A stretch of DNA of 64,000 nucleotides, from assembly GCF_004337985.1 (NCBI RefSeq), contig NW_021940921.1, positions 186,001 to 250,000 of the forward strand. Direction: 5' to 3'. Below the pieces are notes generated by a model. It was not told the origin of the DNA. It worked only from the letters and a program-made list of their open reading frames with translations, and made no database searches. The stretch comes from Pyricularia pennisetigena (lineage: Eukaryota > Ascomycota > Sordariomycetes > Magnaporthales > Pyriculariaceae). Both the position numbers and the translations under genes were made by a program. Within the stretch, counting starts at the first letter, position 1, and each line of letters begins with the position of its first letter. Shown here in pieces: positions 50,550-60,637 of this stretch.

Positions 50550-50966
50550 ATGTCGTCCACAAGCCCAGTTCAACGACCCCAACTGCAGACTAAGCGAAAA
50601 CCCTCACTTTGGGCTTGGGGCAGCATCCAGTCAGCACAGGGGGCAGGCGACGACCAATCCCAGCCCCGCCGCGGACGCCGCGCCGAGTTCAAAGCTAATC
50701 CCATATTTTACATACTCTCGACGCTCGCCATGACCGACAGCCTGCTGGTCTACCTCAACATGCAGGGCCCTTCTGGCGCGGGCTCGTCCATATTTTCCGT
50801 CGCTGTTCTGTGTCTGGTCCTACCTTTTATCCTTGTCGGAATCGGCCTCCTTCTGCTTCTCCGTCTTGCTGCTCTTCTTGTCCTTCGAGCCCGCGTCTCC
50901 GCCCTCGTCCTCGTCGCCACTGTCCTCGGCGCTACGCTTCCGCTGCTTGTGCCGCTCCGCTTCTAA
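50550..50966 (+). CDS. possible small protein overlapping the MCU 3' end, uncertain
   Basis: An open frame of 138 codons starts at an ATG in good context (GCCATCATGTC), after a leader with a 33-base A run. The first 90 residues lie outside the MCU coding region and look moderately protein-like (basic, then [19 protein letters not shown], a possible membrane segment). From 50820 on it is antisense to the low-complexity tail of MCU, and its Leu/Val-rich sequence there is probably an artefact of reading that tail backwards. I recognise no family. It could be a short gene with an unseen intron or stop, an upstream exon of nothing, or chance. Confidence 0.25.
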   Translation: MSSTSPVQRPQLQTKRKPSLWAWGSIQSAQGAGDDQSQPRRGRRAEFKANPIFYILSTLAMTDSLLVYLNMQGPSGAGSSIFSVAVLCLVLPFILVGIGLLLLLRLAALLVLRARVSALVLVATVLGATLPLLVPLRF

Positions 50967-52422
50967 GACTTCTTTGACCTCTTCGGATCCACCAAGGTCC
51001 GCCTTCTCGTCCCAGTCGACGTCGTACTCGGACGCGACATGCGCCACCTCGGCCCGCAAGGCGTTGGCTTCGCGCACTAGCCGCTCCCACCGGGGAACGT
51101 CGAACCCGCGCGCCTCGTATAGAGCTTCCCGGCGTCGACTAACCGTAATGTTCATGGCCGCCTTGTACGAGAGGTCTCGGCTGATGTACAAAAACCACAA
51201 ATACCCGCCCATGATGGTCGTTAGCCCGGCCAGGTACGTGATGGGTTCCACGAGGTCCCAGCCAGCCTCGGTGTGGAAAGTGACGTAGTAGACGACACCC
51301 CACCAGGCGCTGAGCATGGCAAAACCGCCTTGGGCTAGACGGTGCGCCCCGCGGTGTGCGAGCTTGTCGCACTCTGACTTGATGTCAGTCAAGCGGGCAA
51401 TGGACCTCGACATGCGCCGGAGCCGGCTGCGCATGTAGTGGGTGCGGTCTGCGAACGATGGCACCCCGACGTGCATCGTAAGGTTGTACCCTTCAACCTC
51501 GATGGCGAACTCGCGGCCCCGCGCCGCATCACGAATGAAGTCACCCATCTCGGTGCTGCTGCTCCACCGCACCCAGCGCTTCTCTTTATCATCGCGAGAC
51601 TCGGCCTCGTGGCCCAGGCCGGAGTATGATGCGACGTGTGGGGATCTTGACTTGTCTTCTTTCTTCTTTGCATGTCTGGGACGACCCTGGGCCGCATTAT
51701 CCGCGTCGCCCGTATCCTCAGCGCGGAAATATACACTCGGTATCTTCTCTTTACCATTCTCCACAACAGGTGGCAGCTCGGCTTGTATAAGGCGTTCCAC
51801 GTACGACAGGGGCTGCTGTGGGTGGATTAATAGCGCGAGAGGTTGGATCTTGTCGTTGGATGATATCGAGCGGCCAAAGTCCTTGCTGTTACTGTCGTTG
51901 TACTCATTATTTTGACTATTCTTTTCGACAGATACGGGTAGCGGGAGGATGAGTTTGAGAAGACGTGTCGGCGTTGTTAAGAGCTTGCCTATGTTTTTTT
52001 GAGGTGAAGACGGGTTAGACAGAGTCTAGACTAGACTAGAACTACTCTAGAACCACAAATAAAATATGTACTGCTGCGTTACCTTTCGACAGTGGCTCCT
52101 CTCGTTTCTTGTCGTGACCCTTGGGGTCAACAGGCGGTTTGTCGGCATCTTGTCTGTGCCACGGGCGCTCGATCTGATGTTTTCTCAGGACCACTTCCTG
52201 CTCTTGCTCATCCAGGCCCTGTTGGTTGAGATCGCGAGCCCGCGACGCGTATTTATTTCCGCCATCTTCTCTACGGGGGTATCGTACAACGGTTGATGAG
52301 AACACTCGAAGGTTGTGAGGTTGTGATCTGGGTAGTATTCTGCGAGGTATTTTGTTTGCTGTTGGTCGTGTTACCTGCAACGTTGCCAGCCGAAGTGACA
52401 AAAGTCGCGGCGCATGGTTCAT
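50820..52422 (-). CDS. MCU: mitochondrial calcium uniporter pore subunit MCU
   Basis: Two exons, 52422-52083 and 51988-50820, with a 94-nt intron (donor GTAACG, acceptor ACATAG, phase 1). The product has about 502 residues. The N-terminus is a typical mitochondrial presequence ([16 protein letters not shown], Arg-rich, no acid). The matrix domain includes [20 protein letters not shown]. The pore module has two membrane helices ([17 protein letters not shown] and [20 protein letters not shown]) joined by GWDLVEP (about 357-362 for WDLVEP). This is the fungal form of the WDxxEP selectivity motif. The C-terminal tail is a highly charged K/D/E segment. MCU conducts Ca2+ across the inner membrane; fungal MCUs need no EMRE. 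The assignment is firm; the start is the first ATG. Confidence 0.94.
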
Positions 52423-53289
52423 TGTGTCAAGTCGAGGCCGCGCTTGTCCCCAGTTTCGGTGAAAATGGTGTTCGCAGAGCCTTTCAGCCGATAAAAAAAA
52501 ATATACTGTGGCTGGGCTGCTTTGATTTAGGTTCCGAGTCTAATGTTGGGCAAAAGGTCGTGTCCCATCTAACAGCATTCATTCTAATTACTGCAAAGCT
52601 GTAAAGGATTGCATCTCATCTCGGATTGCAGCTGGCAGGTGCGGCCTCAGAAGATGGGACAACCAATGACGTCACTATACGTCTGCTCGTCCGTCAAAAG
52701 GTCAACTGAACATGGAATTGTTGACAGGGAGCTTCTGCTGATTGATAACTGGATGGATGATTTACAAAGAGCACATCAAAGTTTCACTCCTGCCTCCATG
52801 CTAAAGCCCAAAATATTACAATACTATAATAACAATCATTGCAGGATCGTACGCATATTAGCAATATTACATCTCAGGCCCTTTGCACCAGCTGGGCATA
52901 TCGTCGTCATCATCTGTTCCCACTTGTTAGTGCGGTGGATCATCAAATACCACGCCATACAGCACAACTGATTGATTTTCAAAAAAAAAAAACAAAAAAA
53001 AAAAAAAAAGCCCGACGAGCGACAAGATATTGCCTAAGTGAAAAGTAACACAGAAACCATCAAGGCCCTTACGATCATTTCTAATTTAGGAAAAAAGACA
53101 TTATTGGAATTCGATCTAACCTAGCTAAGTACCGATTAAGCCAGATCCATTGAAAACATTAATTGACCACAACCACTTGGGCTGTGTTGCCTCAACCCGC
53201 TCCGCCAACCAGCGACGACTGTGGCATTAAACACCCAGTATACCCGCAGCCCTAGACCGGACTAGACTAAACTAGGCCAATCGTTTCCT
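52423..53289. other. intergenic region, MCU promoter / 8-Cys gene 3' side
   Basis: No gene supported. A-rich run at 52981-53009. A CTAGACCGGACTAGAC cluster near 53254-53270 belongs to the dispersed TAGACTAGAC-like motif family. Confidence 0.5.
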
Positions 53290-53864
53290 CTAGGTGCAGT
53301 TGGTGCAAGTGACGCACGAGATGTACACAGCTTGCCGACCCGCAGCTCCCAGGTTATCGCTTCCCGGCCTGGACAGGATGGCAAGGCCGGAGCCAGTGCA
53401 GTCGCTGTGGTCGTTGCTATAAACCGGTGTTTGATCCAGTCAGTAAGGAGCCAAAGCTCAACGATGCCATCCGGCCGACGGATAGTCGAGAGGCTTGTCA
53501 ACATACTCAAACAGCCGGCAGAGGGCACCCGCATCAGGGCCTGCCGAGCCGATGTTCCGGACGTAGTTTTCCGGGAGGCGCTGGCATTGCGTCCTCCAGT
53601 CACCTGTGGCGGCGCCCACAAACAGGTTGCGGCATTCTCCACTCCAGCCAGACTGGGTGCAGATGAAGACCTATAGTTTGGCGAATGACGAGGCAACTGT
53701 CAGATTTGTGGTGTAACTTTCTTCACGATTGACGAGATGCACGTCAAGATGAAAAGCGAGGAGAGACGCGGGTATCTGCATACGTTGCCTGCGACGAGCT
53801 CGGCGGCTGGTGCAGCCATGGCCAGAGGGAGGGCCAGGAGGGTGGTGAGGCCGAGGAACTTCAT
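53290..53864 (-). CDS. small secreted 8-cysteine protein (crystallin-like, effector-type), three exons
   Basis: Three exons: 53864-53784, 53670-53507 and 53416-53290. The introns are 113 nt (donor GTATGC, acceptor ACTATAG, phase 0) and 90 nt (donor GTATGT, acceptor TTTATAG, phase 2). The spliced product has 123 residues. It begins with a signal peptide, MKFLGLTTLLALPLAMAAPA, cleaved probably after an Ala near residue 18. The mature part starts VFICTQSGWSGECRNLF and holds eight Cys, including the end SCVTCTNCT. Its pattern (VxxCT, W/xGxC, then a GPDxG-C segment read here as GSAGPDAGALCRLF) resembles a family of small secreted ascomycete proteins thought to adopt a beta/gamma-crystallin-like fold. 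Without the second splice the frame stops early, with only four Cys. Role unknown; apoplastic secretion is inferred. Confidence 0.8.
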
Positions 53865-54570
53865 GGTGATAATGTTTGACAATGGCGAAGACAGAAATGT
53901 GATCTTCCTAGAGTGGCGAAAGCTGGGCGGTTGAGGATAACGAAAGTCAGAGAACTCTACTTGTGAGACTGTTGACTTCTTGTCTGGTTCATGTCTCAGC
54001 ACAGGAAGACGGACTCTTTTATAGACTCACAGAATCACCTCGACAGTCCGCAAGCTGCGGAATCGCCGACGCGATCACGCCTCATTCGGGCATTATCGTG
54101 ACCGAGATACTACCTAATGCTGTGAAATGCGGACTAATACGATGCTTTTCTGTCGAGGGACTTTTGTAAATGTAAGCACCTCGCAGATCACGGGTTGAAG
54201 TACGAGGCAATATGCAGCTCGCCTAGTACGAGCGAGCCAACCAGAAGGGGACGATGGCCTTTCTCGCCTTTGACACGCCTAGAGGTGAGGCGATTCCCCG
54301 TGTTTTCTCCGCCATAATTCTTCGTGTTTTGTATATTTAGACCAAGCTGAAGATCGTATGCTGCTCAAGGGAGTAGTAGAAAGACGGACGCTGGTTGGTG
54401 CGGTTCGCGGCTGGAGCTAAAGTATTCAAAACAGGGTATCTTACCTAACTATGAAGCTATGTAAGTCAGCATGACTATGAGAGATCGAGGGGTAAGATGC
54501 ACATGTACAGGTCAGGCGGGGAAAGTTTGTGAATATAAACTGTGCAGCGTGCATGCCCATCAACAAAAGC
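53865..54570. other. intergenic region, 8-Cys gene promoter
   Basis: No gene supported between the start of the 8-Cys gene and tRNA-Gly. Confidence 0.5.
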
Positions 54571-54667
54571 GGCTACGTGGTATAACGGTCATTATTGCTG
54601 CCTTCCAAATCGTGCAAATGCACAATGCCGTTAGCAGCAGACGCGGGTTCGACTCCCGCCGTAGTCA
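54571..54667 (+). tRNA. tRNA-Gly(UCC) with 25-nt intron
   Basis: A cloverleaf can be drawn. The acceptor stem pairs GGCTACG (54571-54577) with CGTAGTC (54660-54666), discriminator A. The anticodon stem pairs GCTGC (54597-54601) with GCAGC (54634-54638). The T arm pairs GCGGG with CCCGC around loop TTCGACT. Anticodon TCC is at 54604-54606. A 25-nt intron (54608-54632) sits one base 3' of the anticodon, the canonical nuclear position (37/38). The D arm GTATAACGGTC is normal for tRNA-Gly. The internal B box GGTTCGACTCC is intact, so the gene is probably active. Confidence 0.92.
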
Positions 54668-55551
54668 ACTACGGTGCCACCAACATAGCAAACTATTTTA
54701 CTTTTTTGAATTTTGTTTCCCCTCTCTCTTTCGCACTCTGTTCCCAGCATTTGGTGGGGTTCATTCAAGGCTTCTTTTTTTTATTTTTTTATTTTTTTAT
54801 TTTTTTATTTTTTTTTTTATCTTTTTCTTTCAGTTCTCTTTGTGCATTAGATTAAACCATCAAAAACCTCAAGGTAGACTTGACCTGCCCATGCGCTTTT
54901 TTCAGTGGCAATCCACCGCCTTGCAGCCAAGGATCATGTCGCCAGTTTATCGTGCTGCTATTGTGACTTGACACAACGAATAAAAGTGTGGTTAGGATGA
55001 GCCCCAAGGGAACTTGTTGAGGATAGCTTCCAAAATCATTCAAACTCCACCAATCTAGTTTTCTTCTACTGCTGGATGCGGCCTCTGAGTATTTGTATTT
55101 CGTTTTGGATAGGAAACGCAGAAAACAAGATCTTGGTATAATAATGACATCTGTAAGCTGACCCCAGGGCGCAAGACTCTTAATAATCAACGAGCTGACA
55201 CTTCTGCAGACTGCATAGTAATTGAGCAAGAACATTTCATTTTGCCTTGGCGACGGCGAGGACCAAATATTACTCGCAAGTACTTGCGTAATAACCAAAG
55301 TCGCCAAGGTTGTTTATGCTTGTTAGTGGAGGCATATGTGCATCCAGGCACAGCTGCGCGTCCGGATGACTTGCGCGTGCATCTGCCTGACTGACTTTAG
55401 ATGGTTGAGGAAAAAGTTGGCCAAGGCTCCCGGGTGTTGAACGAGTCAATCATGCCACTCGCTGCGCTTCCGTGATGGCCAAACAAAAACAGTTCAAGCA
55501 AGGGTAGATAGCTGGGCTCAATGGGTACGTGGTTGTTCTTGGAGGGAAATA
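54668..55551. other. intergenic region
   Basis: No gene supported. A repeat of A separated by seven or more T bases lies at about 54775-54820, downstream of the tRNA; its first T run could end Pol III transcription. Confidence 0.5.
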
Positions 55552-55893
55552 CTATCCTGTCGGCAACGGCCTAGCACACTTGGCCGTGTGGTTTTGGTGA
55601 CACCTGGTGCAGGCACAGGTTGCAAGCAAGATCGGCACAGCCTTGAAAATGGATGTGAGCTGGAGTGTACGGACAAGAGCGCCGTACTTTCGAGCCCCGC
55701 GGCGAACCAGCTGGGACAAGTGTAGGCAGTCTGTCAAGGTGAGACATCTATACAGGTGAGGCAATGCAATTCGGTCAAGCCATTGGGAAGCGCGGCATAA
55801 ACTTGCCAGGTCTGGCAGGCTGAGCTGATGCAGCACGAGGATTAGAATGTCGAGTGGTAGGTAGGAAAGCAGTTGTAGTTTGTTGGATATCAT
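55552..55893 (-). CDS. short F-box protein or F-box gene fragment
   Basis: A frame of 113 residues from an ATG at 55893. Residues about 8-50 form an F-box: LSYLPLDILILVLHQLSLPD followed by LASLCRASQWLDRIALPHLY. After VRTLQLTSIFKAVPILLATC the frame ends soon in a Cys-rich, unconvincing tail. Fungal F-box proteins are normally several hundred residues long, with a substrate-binding region such as leucine-rich repeats after the F-box. That region is missing, and I see no in-phase continuation. It may be a truncated or decaying gene, or the first exon of a gene whose next exon I cannot find. If made, the F-box could bind Skp1. Confidence 0.5.
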   Translation of the reverse strand: MISNKLQLLSYLPLDILILVLHQLSLPDLASLCRASQWLDRIALPHLYRCLTLTDCLHLSQLVRRGARKYGALVRTLQLTSIFKAVPILLATCACTRCHQNHTAKCARPLPTG

Positions 55894-57686
55894 GATGAGC
55901 GGTGGCAGGATATGCTGAGACGAAGATCGAAAAAAAAAGACACGATGGGGTTGGGGTGTAATAAAGACTGACAACAAAACTATCATGATAGTATGCGCAT
56001 GGGGAACTTGTCGTAAGGAGCTACTACGACTACCGACGCTCTACTCAAGAGTCTGATACAAATTTCCCCATGGATCCTGACTTTGTGGTGGCACCATAAG
56101 TGCATCATGTACATTACATATCTTGGTTGATAATTTAGAGTTAACAAACACCTTATTGACCTAGGTAATCCCAGGAAGCATTTGTTCTTTGTTGAAGTGA
56201 AGAGTGATGATGTTAAACTATAAGAAAAACTGAAAATACACGGTAAACTATGAAACTTGGCCGGGATTTTCGCTTTGGAATGAGTCGAGCAAAGCTGTGT
56301 GAAAAGTAGCAGCAAGCAACGAGTAACATATGAATAGTCAACAGATGACACTGGATCGGTCCCATGCTGGCCTGGAATGGCATGGAGAACGAATTAGGTA
56401 AATACCGGCAGTATCGCAGATAAGAAGAAGAAGCAGAAAAAAAATGCCTCGGAGAGAAATCTGGTTTACTATGAAAATATCACAGAATTACTATATAGAC
56501 TTGGCAGCAGAGGAATGGACTGTATCCGCATCTGAAAACGGATGTTGAATATTGCAAATCGTGGCAGCTGCTCGTATAATAGCGACAAGGATAACATCCC
56601 CCGCAAGCCATATGGTCGCAGACAAACAGAACATACCCAGGTGGCTTAAACGCCCATTTACAAGGATAAGCGCCAATTTTTGGCCCCACTAGGCACCTCC
56701 CCCATGCGACACTTGCGGGATGCGACTTTGGAGTGCAGTGCATGCTGACAGGTGCTGGGGCGAGTTACTCTGCCATTCCCAAAACGTCAGCCGCCAAGAA
56801 GTGTCCGAGGGACCTTGCGTGGCCAGGTACGATTTGGTCTTTTTTCTCTTCTTCTTTGCTCTTCATTTTCAATTCTTGGCCGTCTTTTCCTGTCTCCCAA
56901 TTCTTCGGCCTTGCGATACGCAGGGTCAGTAATACAGCCAAGGATGACAATTCCATCCCAAGAAGACGGCTGCGAGATTTTAACGGCTGTCGGTTAAAGA
57001 ATAATTGCTTCGTCGTCACACCATACGATCAAAATTTCCGACCAAATACTCCGTAGGGAAGAAAGAGGGAAAAAAAAAAAGAAGCAGAAAAAAAGAAAAT
57101 AAAAAATAAAAAGCATCACCATTCGCAGTGGGCGCAATGCCACTTCTTCACAAAGGACAAGTCAGGAACGAAGTGTTGGATTTGATTGGCGTAGCGAAAA
57201 ACCGATAACCAGCAAACATGTTTCACAGCCTACGCCATAGAGGGGGTGGGGGATTCTGGGGGAGGTTGTTACTCATGGTGCGGCTAAAATAAGGGCTGGC
57301 ACAGCTGGGTTGCATCTGCATCGCCCCACGCGCTTACTATCTGGGTACCTTACGTATACTACCAAAGGACCACGCAGAGCCAAAGGCTCGGGTTCTTTTT
57401 TTTTTTTCGCCATGTCGACTGCTGAGTCTCTGGGCCTTTCAGCTGCTAAGGTGCTGATGGAGGCTCAGCCCGAGAGGTGAGATTCCTCTTTGGCACTTTT
57501 TTTTTGTCTCTCTATATATGAAGCCAGGCAGACGTCTTTCCAGGTTGTCATCGGGAGCTTTTGTTATCCAGGCAACAGCCCAACATACAACATCCCCGAC
57601 TATCGAAAAGGAAACCAAACGGAAACTAGCTACTCAAACAACAAATCATCCATCTAATTCCAGTATTCTAAACATCCCAGGTCAAG
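55894..57686. other. intergenic region upstream of the LPMO gene
   Basis: No full gene supported. A 22-codon ATG frame at 57412-57480 ends at a donor-like AG-GTGAGA. A TATA-like TATATAT lies at about 57513-57519. An A-rich tract lies at 57069-57115. Confidence 0.5.
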
Positions 57687-58207
57687 ATGAAGATCACAGT
57701 CTCTCTCCTCATGACCCTCGCGGCCCTCGCCAATGCACACAGCTTCTTCCAGCAGCTCGAGCTTAAAAAGGACGGCAAGCAGTGGAACATGATGAAGCGC
57801 GGCGAGGGCGTGCGCACGCCAAAGGACCGCAACTCGCCCATCTTGTTCACGCCTCACAAGTCGTGGGAGTTTCTGCCGTGCAACGGTGGCGACAACGCGC
57901 TGACCAAGACGGACGTCGTGGTCAACGTCAACACGGGAGACGAGATCCACGCCATCTGGCGCCTGCTTCACAACAGCGGGAGCAGCCCGGATGAGATTAT
58001 CGACAAGAGCCACAAGGGTCCCGTGATCGCCTATCTGAAGAAGGTGGAGAACGCCGCCACCGACCCCGGTACCGGCGACGGCTGGTTCAAGATTCAGCAG
58101 GATGGTTGGAAAGATGGTCCCAAGGAAGACCAGTGGGGCGTGGATCGCCTGAGGAAGAACAAGGGCAAACAGCAGATTATAATCCCGGATTGCATTGAGC
58201 CTGGGTA

Positions 58208-58238
<31 letters not shown>

Positions 58239-58539
58239 CTGTCAAAAAATTGACCACTAACAAATTGTTTGCTTATGCAACTTCAGTCACTACCTACTGA
58301 GGGCCGAGATCATTGCCCTGCACGAAGCCGCTCAAAAGGGAAAAGGCCCCCAGTTCTACATGTCATGCGCTCAGCTCAAGGTCAACACCAGACCAGGCTC
58401 GAACGCCGCTGTGAAGAAGCCGGCAAAAACCTACGACATGACCAAGGTTTACAACGAGGGCGTGCCGGGCCTGACCACTGACATCTATAACAAGGTCACC
58501 AAGTATGAAGTGCCAGGTGGGGAGGAGTTTAAGTGTTAA
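57687..58539 (+). CDS. AA9 lytic polysaccharide monooxygenase, secreted
   Basis: Two exons, 57687-58204 and 58287-58539, with an 82-nt intron (donor GTAAGT running into a 29-base T tract, acceptor ACTTCAG, phase 2). The product has 256 residues. The signal peptide is MKITVSLLMTLAALANA; cleavage exposes His18 (HSFFQQL), the N-terminal copper ligand of the histidine brace. The second ligand is His108 in SHKGPVIAYL. The axial Tyr is Tyr197 in QFYMSC, with Gln195 before it. Cys64, Cys170, Cys200 and Cys256 could form disulfides. There is no carbohydrate-binding module; the protein ends FKC. AA9 enzymes cleave cellulose and other beta-glucans oxidatively outside the cell. All active-site residues are present, so it should be functional. 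Regioselectivity cannot be read from sequence. Confidence 0.95.
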
Positions 58540-58970
58540 GTGTTGTCATGTTTGTGTGGTTGAGCATATGTCGTCCGATATTTCAGGTGTTTGGTTTCCC
58601 GGCGCATGGTTGGTTGGGTGGTTGCATTGGGTTGGCGTTGGGGTGACGGGCATTTTGTATGGTTTCAGTCTGATTTTGCTTTCTAGCCGTATTTGAACTG
58701 GTTTTGTTTGCATCTCATTCTCATATTGACTATCTCTTTTCCGTGTCAACGTCAAAAAAACCAGAAAGGAGCACAAAAGGTGAACGAGAAAACAAACCAA
58801 CGAATGACAAAAAAAAAGAAGGGAAACCCACATCAACACGCTAATTTGGCAACTTGAAACTCCTAACGCACTTACACCAGACAAGAGAAAAAAAAAAGCA
58901 AAAAAAAAAAAAACAAACAAAAAGAAACCGGTTGGTACCAGCCACCTCAGTACATAACCCCCCGCCTCTC
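58540..58970. other. convergent 3' region, LPMO / UstYa-like gene
   Basis: No gene seen. A-rich runs at 58808-58817 and 58886-58926. Confidence 0.5.
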
Positions 58971-59852
58971 TCACATGCCAGCATGCGTGTGATTATCTCT
59001 GACGTAGCACCCAGCCCAACCGACCTGGACCAGGATAGGCTCGTCGTAAAAGTCCTGAAACTTGTCGGTCACGTCGAGCAGGAACTGCGAGCAGTGCTCC
59101 GTGTGTCCCCAGCTGGCGCTGATGGTGTCGATGTTGCGCTCCTCGTACAGCATCAGGAACTGCTTCCTCCACAGCTGGACGCAGTGGTTGACGTGGTCGC
59201 GGGTGCTGGTGAAGTAGTGGTCGCGGTTGCTCATGGCGTCGACGCCCTGGATGCGCTGCGTGCGCGCCTCGTCGGCGAAGCCCGTCCACGTCTCGTCCTC
59301 CTTGTACTCGTCCACCCACTCCTGGTCGCGGCACTGCTCCGGCACCCAGTGGTTGAGCAGGATGTCGTAGTGGCACCCGTTGGCCTTGGCCTCCTCGGTC
59401 GACCCGCCGCACTTGATCAGCGTCGCCGCCGACGTGATGTTGTGCGTCGCCCCGCGGCTGCCGCCAGGTAGAGGCGCCGCCAGCTGGTCGGCCAGGGAGT
59501 GCCCGCCGCCGTGGTCGTGGCTGGCCATGACGGGCGAGTGCTTAGGCGTGCCGACCATGGTGGGTGTTGATGTCGGTGTCGATGCCGATGGCGAGGTTTG
59601 TGAGGCCGAGCACTGCTGTGCCGCCTTCGCTAGCCGTGGGTTCGGGATCAAAAAGATCCACAAGAGTGAGGTGAGGATAAAGACCAGGGTGTGAGAGATG
59701 TATGGAGACAGGCGGTTCCATCGCCGCCTCGATGGGCTCTTGTCTGATGTGAACTGTGGGCGCGAAGAGTCTTCGCTGTTGGTGCGGTTGGCCTCGTCGT
59801 CCCTGTCCCTGTATTTGGGAAGAAAAGGCTGGCTGTCGTTGCCATTGGCCAT
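58971..59852 (-). CDS. UstYa-like (DUF3328-type) single-pass membrane protein
   Basis: A single exon of 293 residues from an ATG at 59852. It has a short cytosolic N-terminus, one membrane helix (about 48-70, YISHTLVFILTSLLWIFLIP), then a lumenal part. Two HxxHC motifs, HVNHC (220-224) and HTEHC (250-254), are spaced 25 residues apart. This is the hallmark of UstYa-like proteins, copper-type oxidases/cyclases that modify ribosomally made peptides such as ustiloxin. The segment between (CVQLWRKQFLMLYEERNID) and the region KCGGSTEEAKANGCHYDIL are typical of a widespread fungal subfamily not all tied to peptide products. No precursor peptide with repeated KR-flanked cores was found in the window. 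Enzymatic function is therefore inferred, not shown. Confidence 0.78.
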   Translation of the reverse strand: MANGNDSQPFLPKYRDRDDEANRTNSEDSSRPQFTSDKSPSRRRWNRLSPYISHTLVFILTSLLWIFLIPNPRLAKAAQQCSASQTSPSASTPTSTPTMVGTPKHSPVMASHDHGGGHSLADQLAAPLPGGSRGATHNITSAATLIKCGGSTEEAKANGCHYDILLNHWVPEQCRDQEWVDEYKEDETWTGFADEARTQRIQGVDAMSNRDHYFTSTRDHVNHCVQLWRKQFLMLYEERNIDTISASWGHTEHCSQFLLDVTDKFQDFYDEPILVQVGWAGCYVRDNHTHAGM

Positions 59853-60637
59853 CTTGGACTTTACTTTGGAGCTTTGATATATAGTGGATCGCTGTATAAA
59901 AGAAAAATAAAACACTGCAGTACAAGATGCTTGGATGATCGATGGCTAATTTTAAGGTGGATGTAAGTGTTCTGCAAGCTGGACACGCGCAGAAATTCTG
60001 ACAGGCGATCAAAGTCTCTTTTTAAAATAAAGGACATGCCTCGATCTCCAAGGTCTATGCCGAGATTCATGTTGTTTCGATCGTCACTTTGGGTGGAGTG
60101 TTTGGTCGTTTCAACCATCAGATCATGTCTCAAGTTTCAGGAGGAGCTGGCTCCTATCACGCTCGGTGAAGCCCCTGACAAGCACGGAAATCCAGGCACC
60201 TCAGGGAGGGGGGCCGCGGGCTGGGATCAGAACACCAAAAATTTACCACATCATTACCAATAAGGCAAAGGTCCTTGAACCTCAGTTTCATCTGATGGGC
60301 TTGCCCAAGGAATTTTGAAAATGCCAATCGCATCGCAACATTCTTGTAAACCATCTCATCTGGCCGGGAGCGCTGGACCGAGAGCATAAGAGTTTTTGTA
60401 CCTGTCTAATGAAAATTACAAACTATACTTTTCAGCCTCAAAATTGCTAATTTGGTGAACCGAAAAACCACAGAGTGTACAGCAACAACACAAAGCCGAG
60501 GAAAAGCGTAGACTGGTAAGCAGAAAGCAGCAAAGTGAGCAATTGAATGACTAACCCCTCTGTATTAAAAGGATCAAGAGTACAAATTAGAACAAAAAAG
60601 AAGAGAAACATCAAAAAGGAAGTGAATGAACCTTGGA
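59853..60637. other. intergenic region
   Basis: No gene supported between the UstYa-like start and tRNA-Gln. Confidence 0.5.

Noticed and set aside
53262..53696. A 144-codon minus-strand frame across the 8-Cys gene
   Set aside because: It reads through introns in the wrong frame. The spliced model gives a signal peptide and eight Cys instead.
43211..59852. A secondary-metabolite cluster combining the NmrA-like, siderophore acyltransferase, rhodopsin-domain and UstYa-like genes
   Set aside because: No backbone synthase (PKS, NRPS, terpene) or precursor peptide is present, and housekeeping genes (MCU, tRNA) are interspersed.
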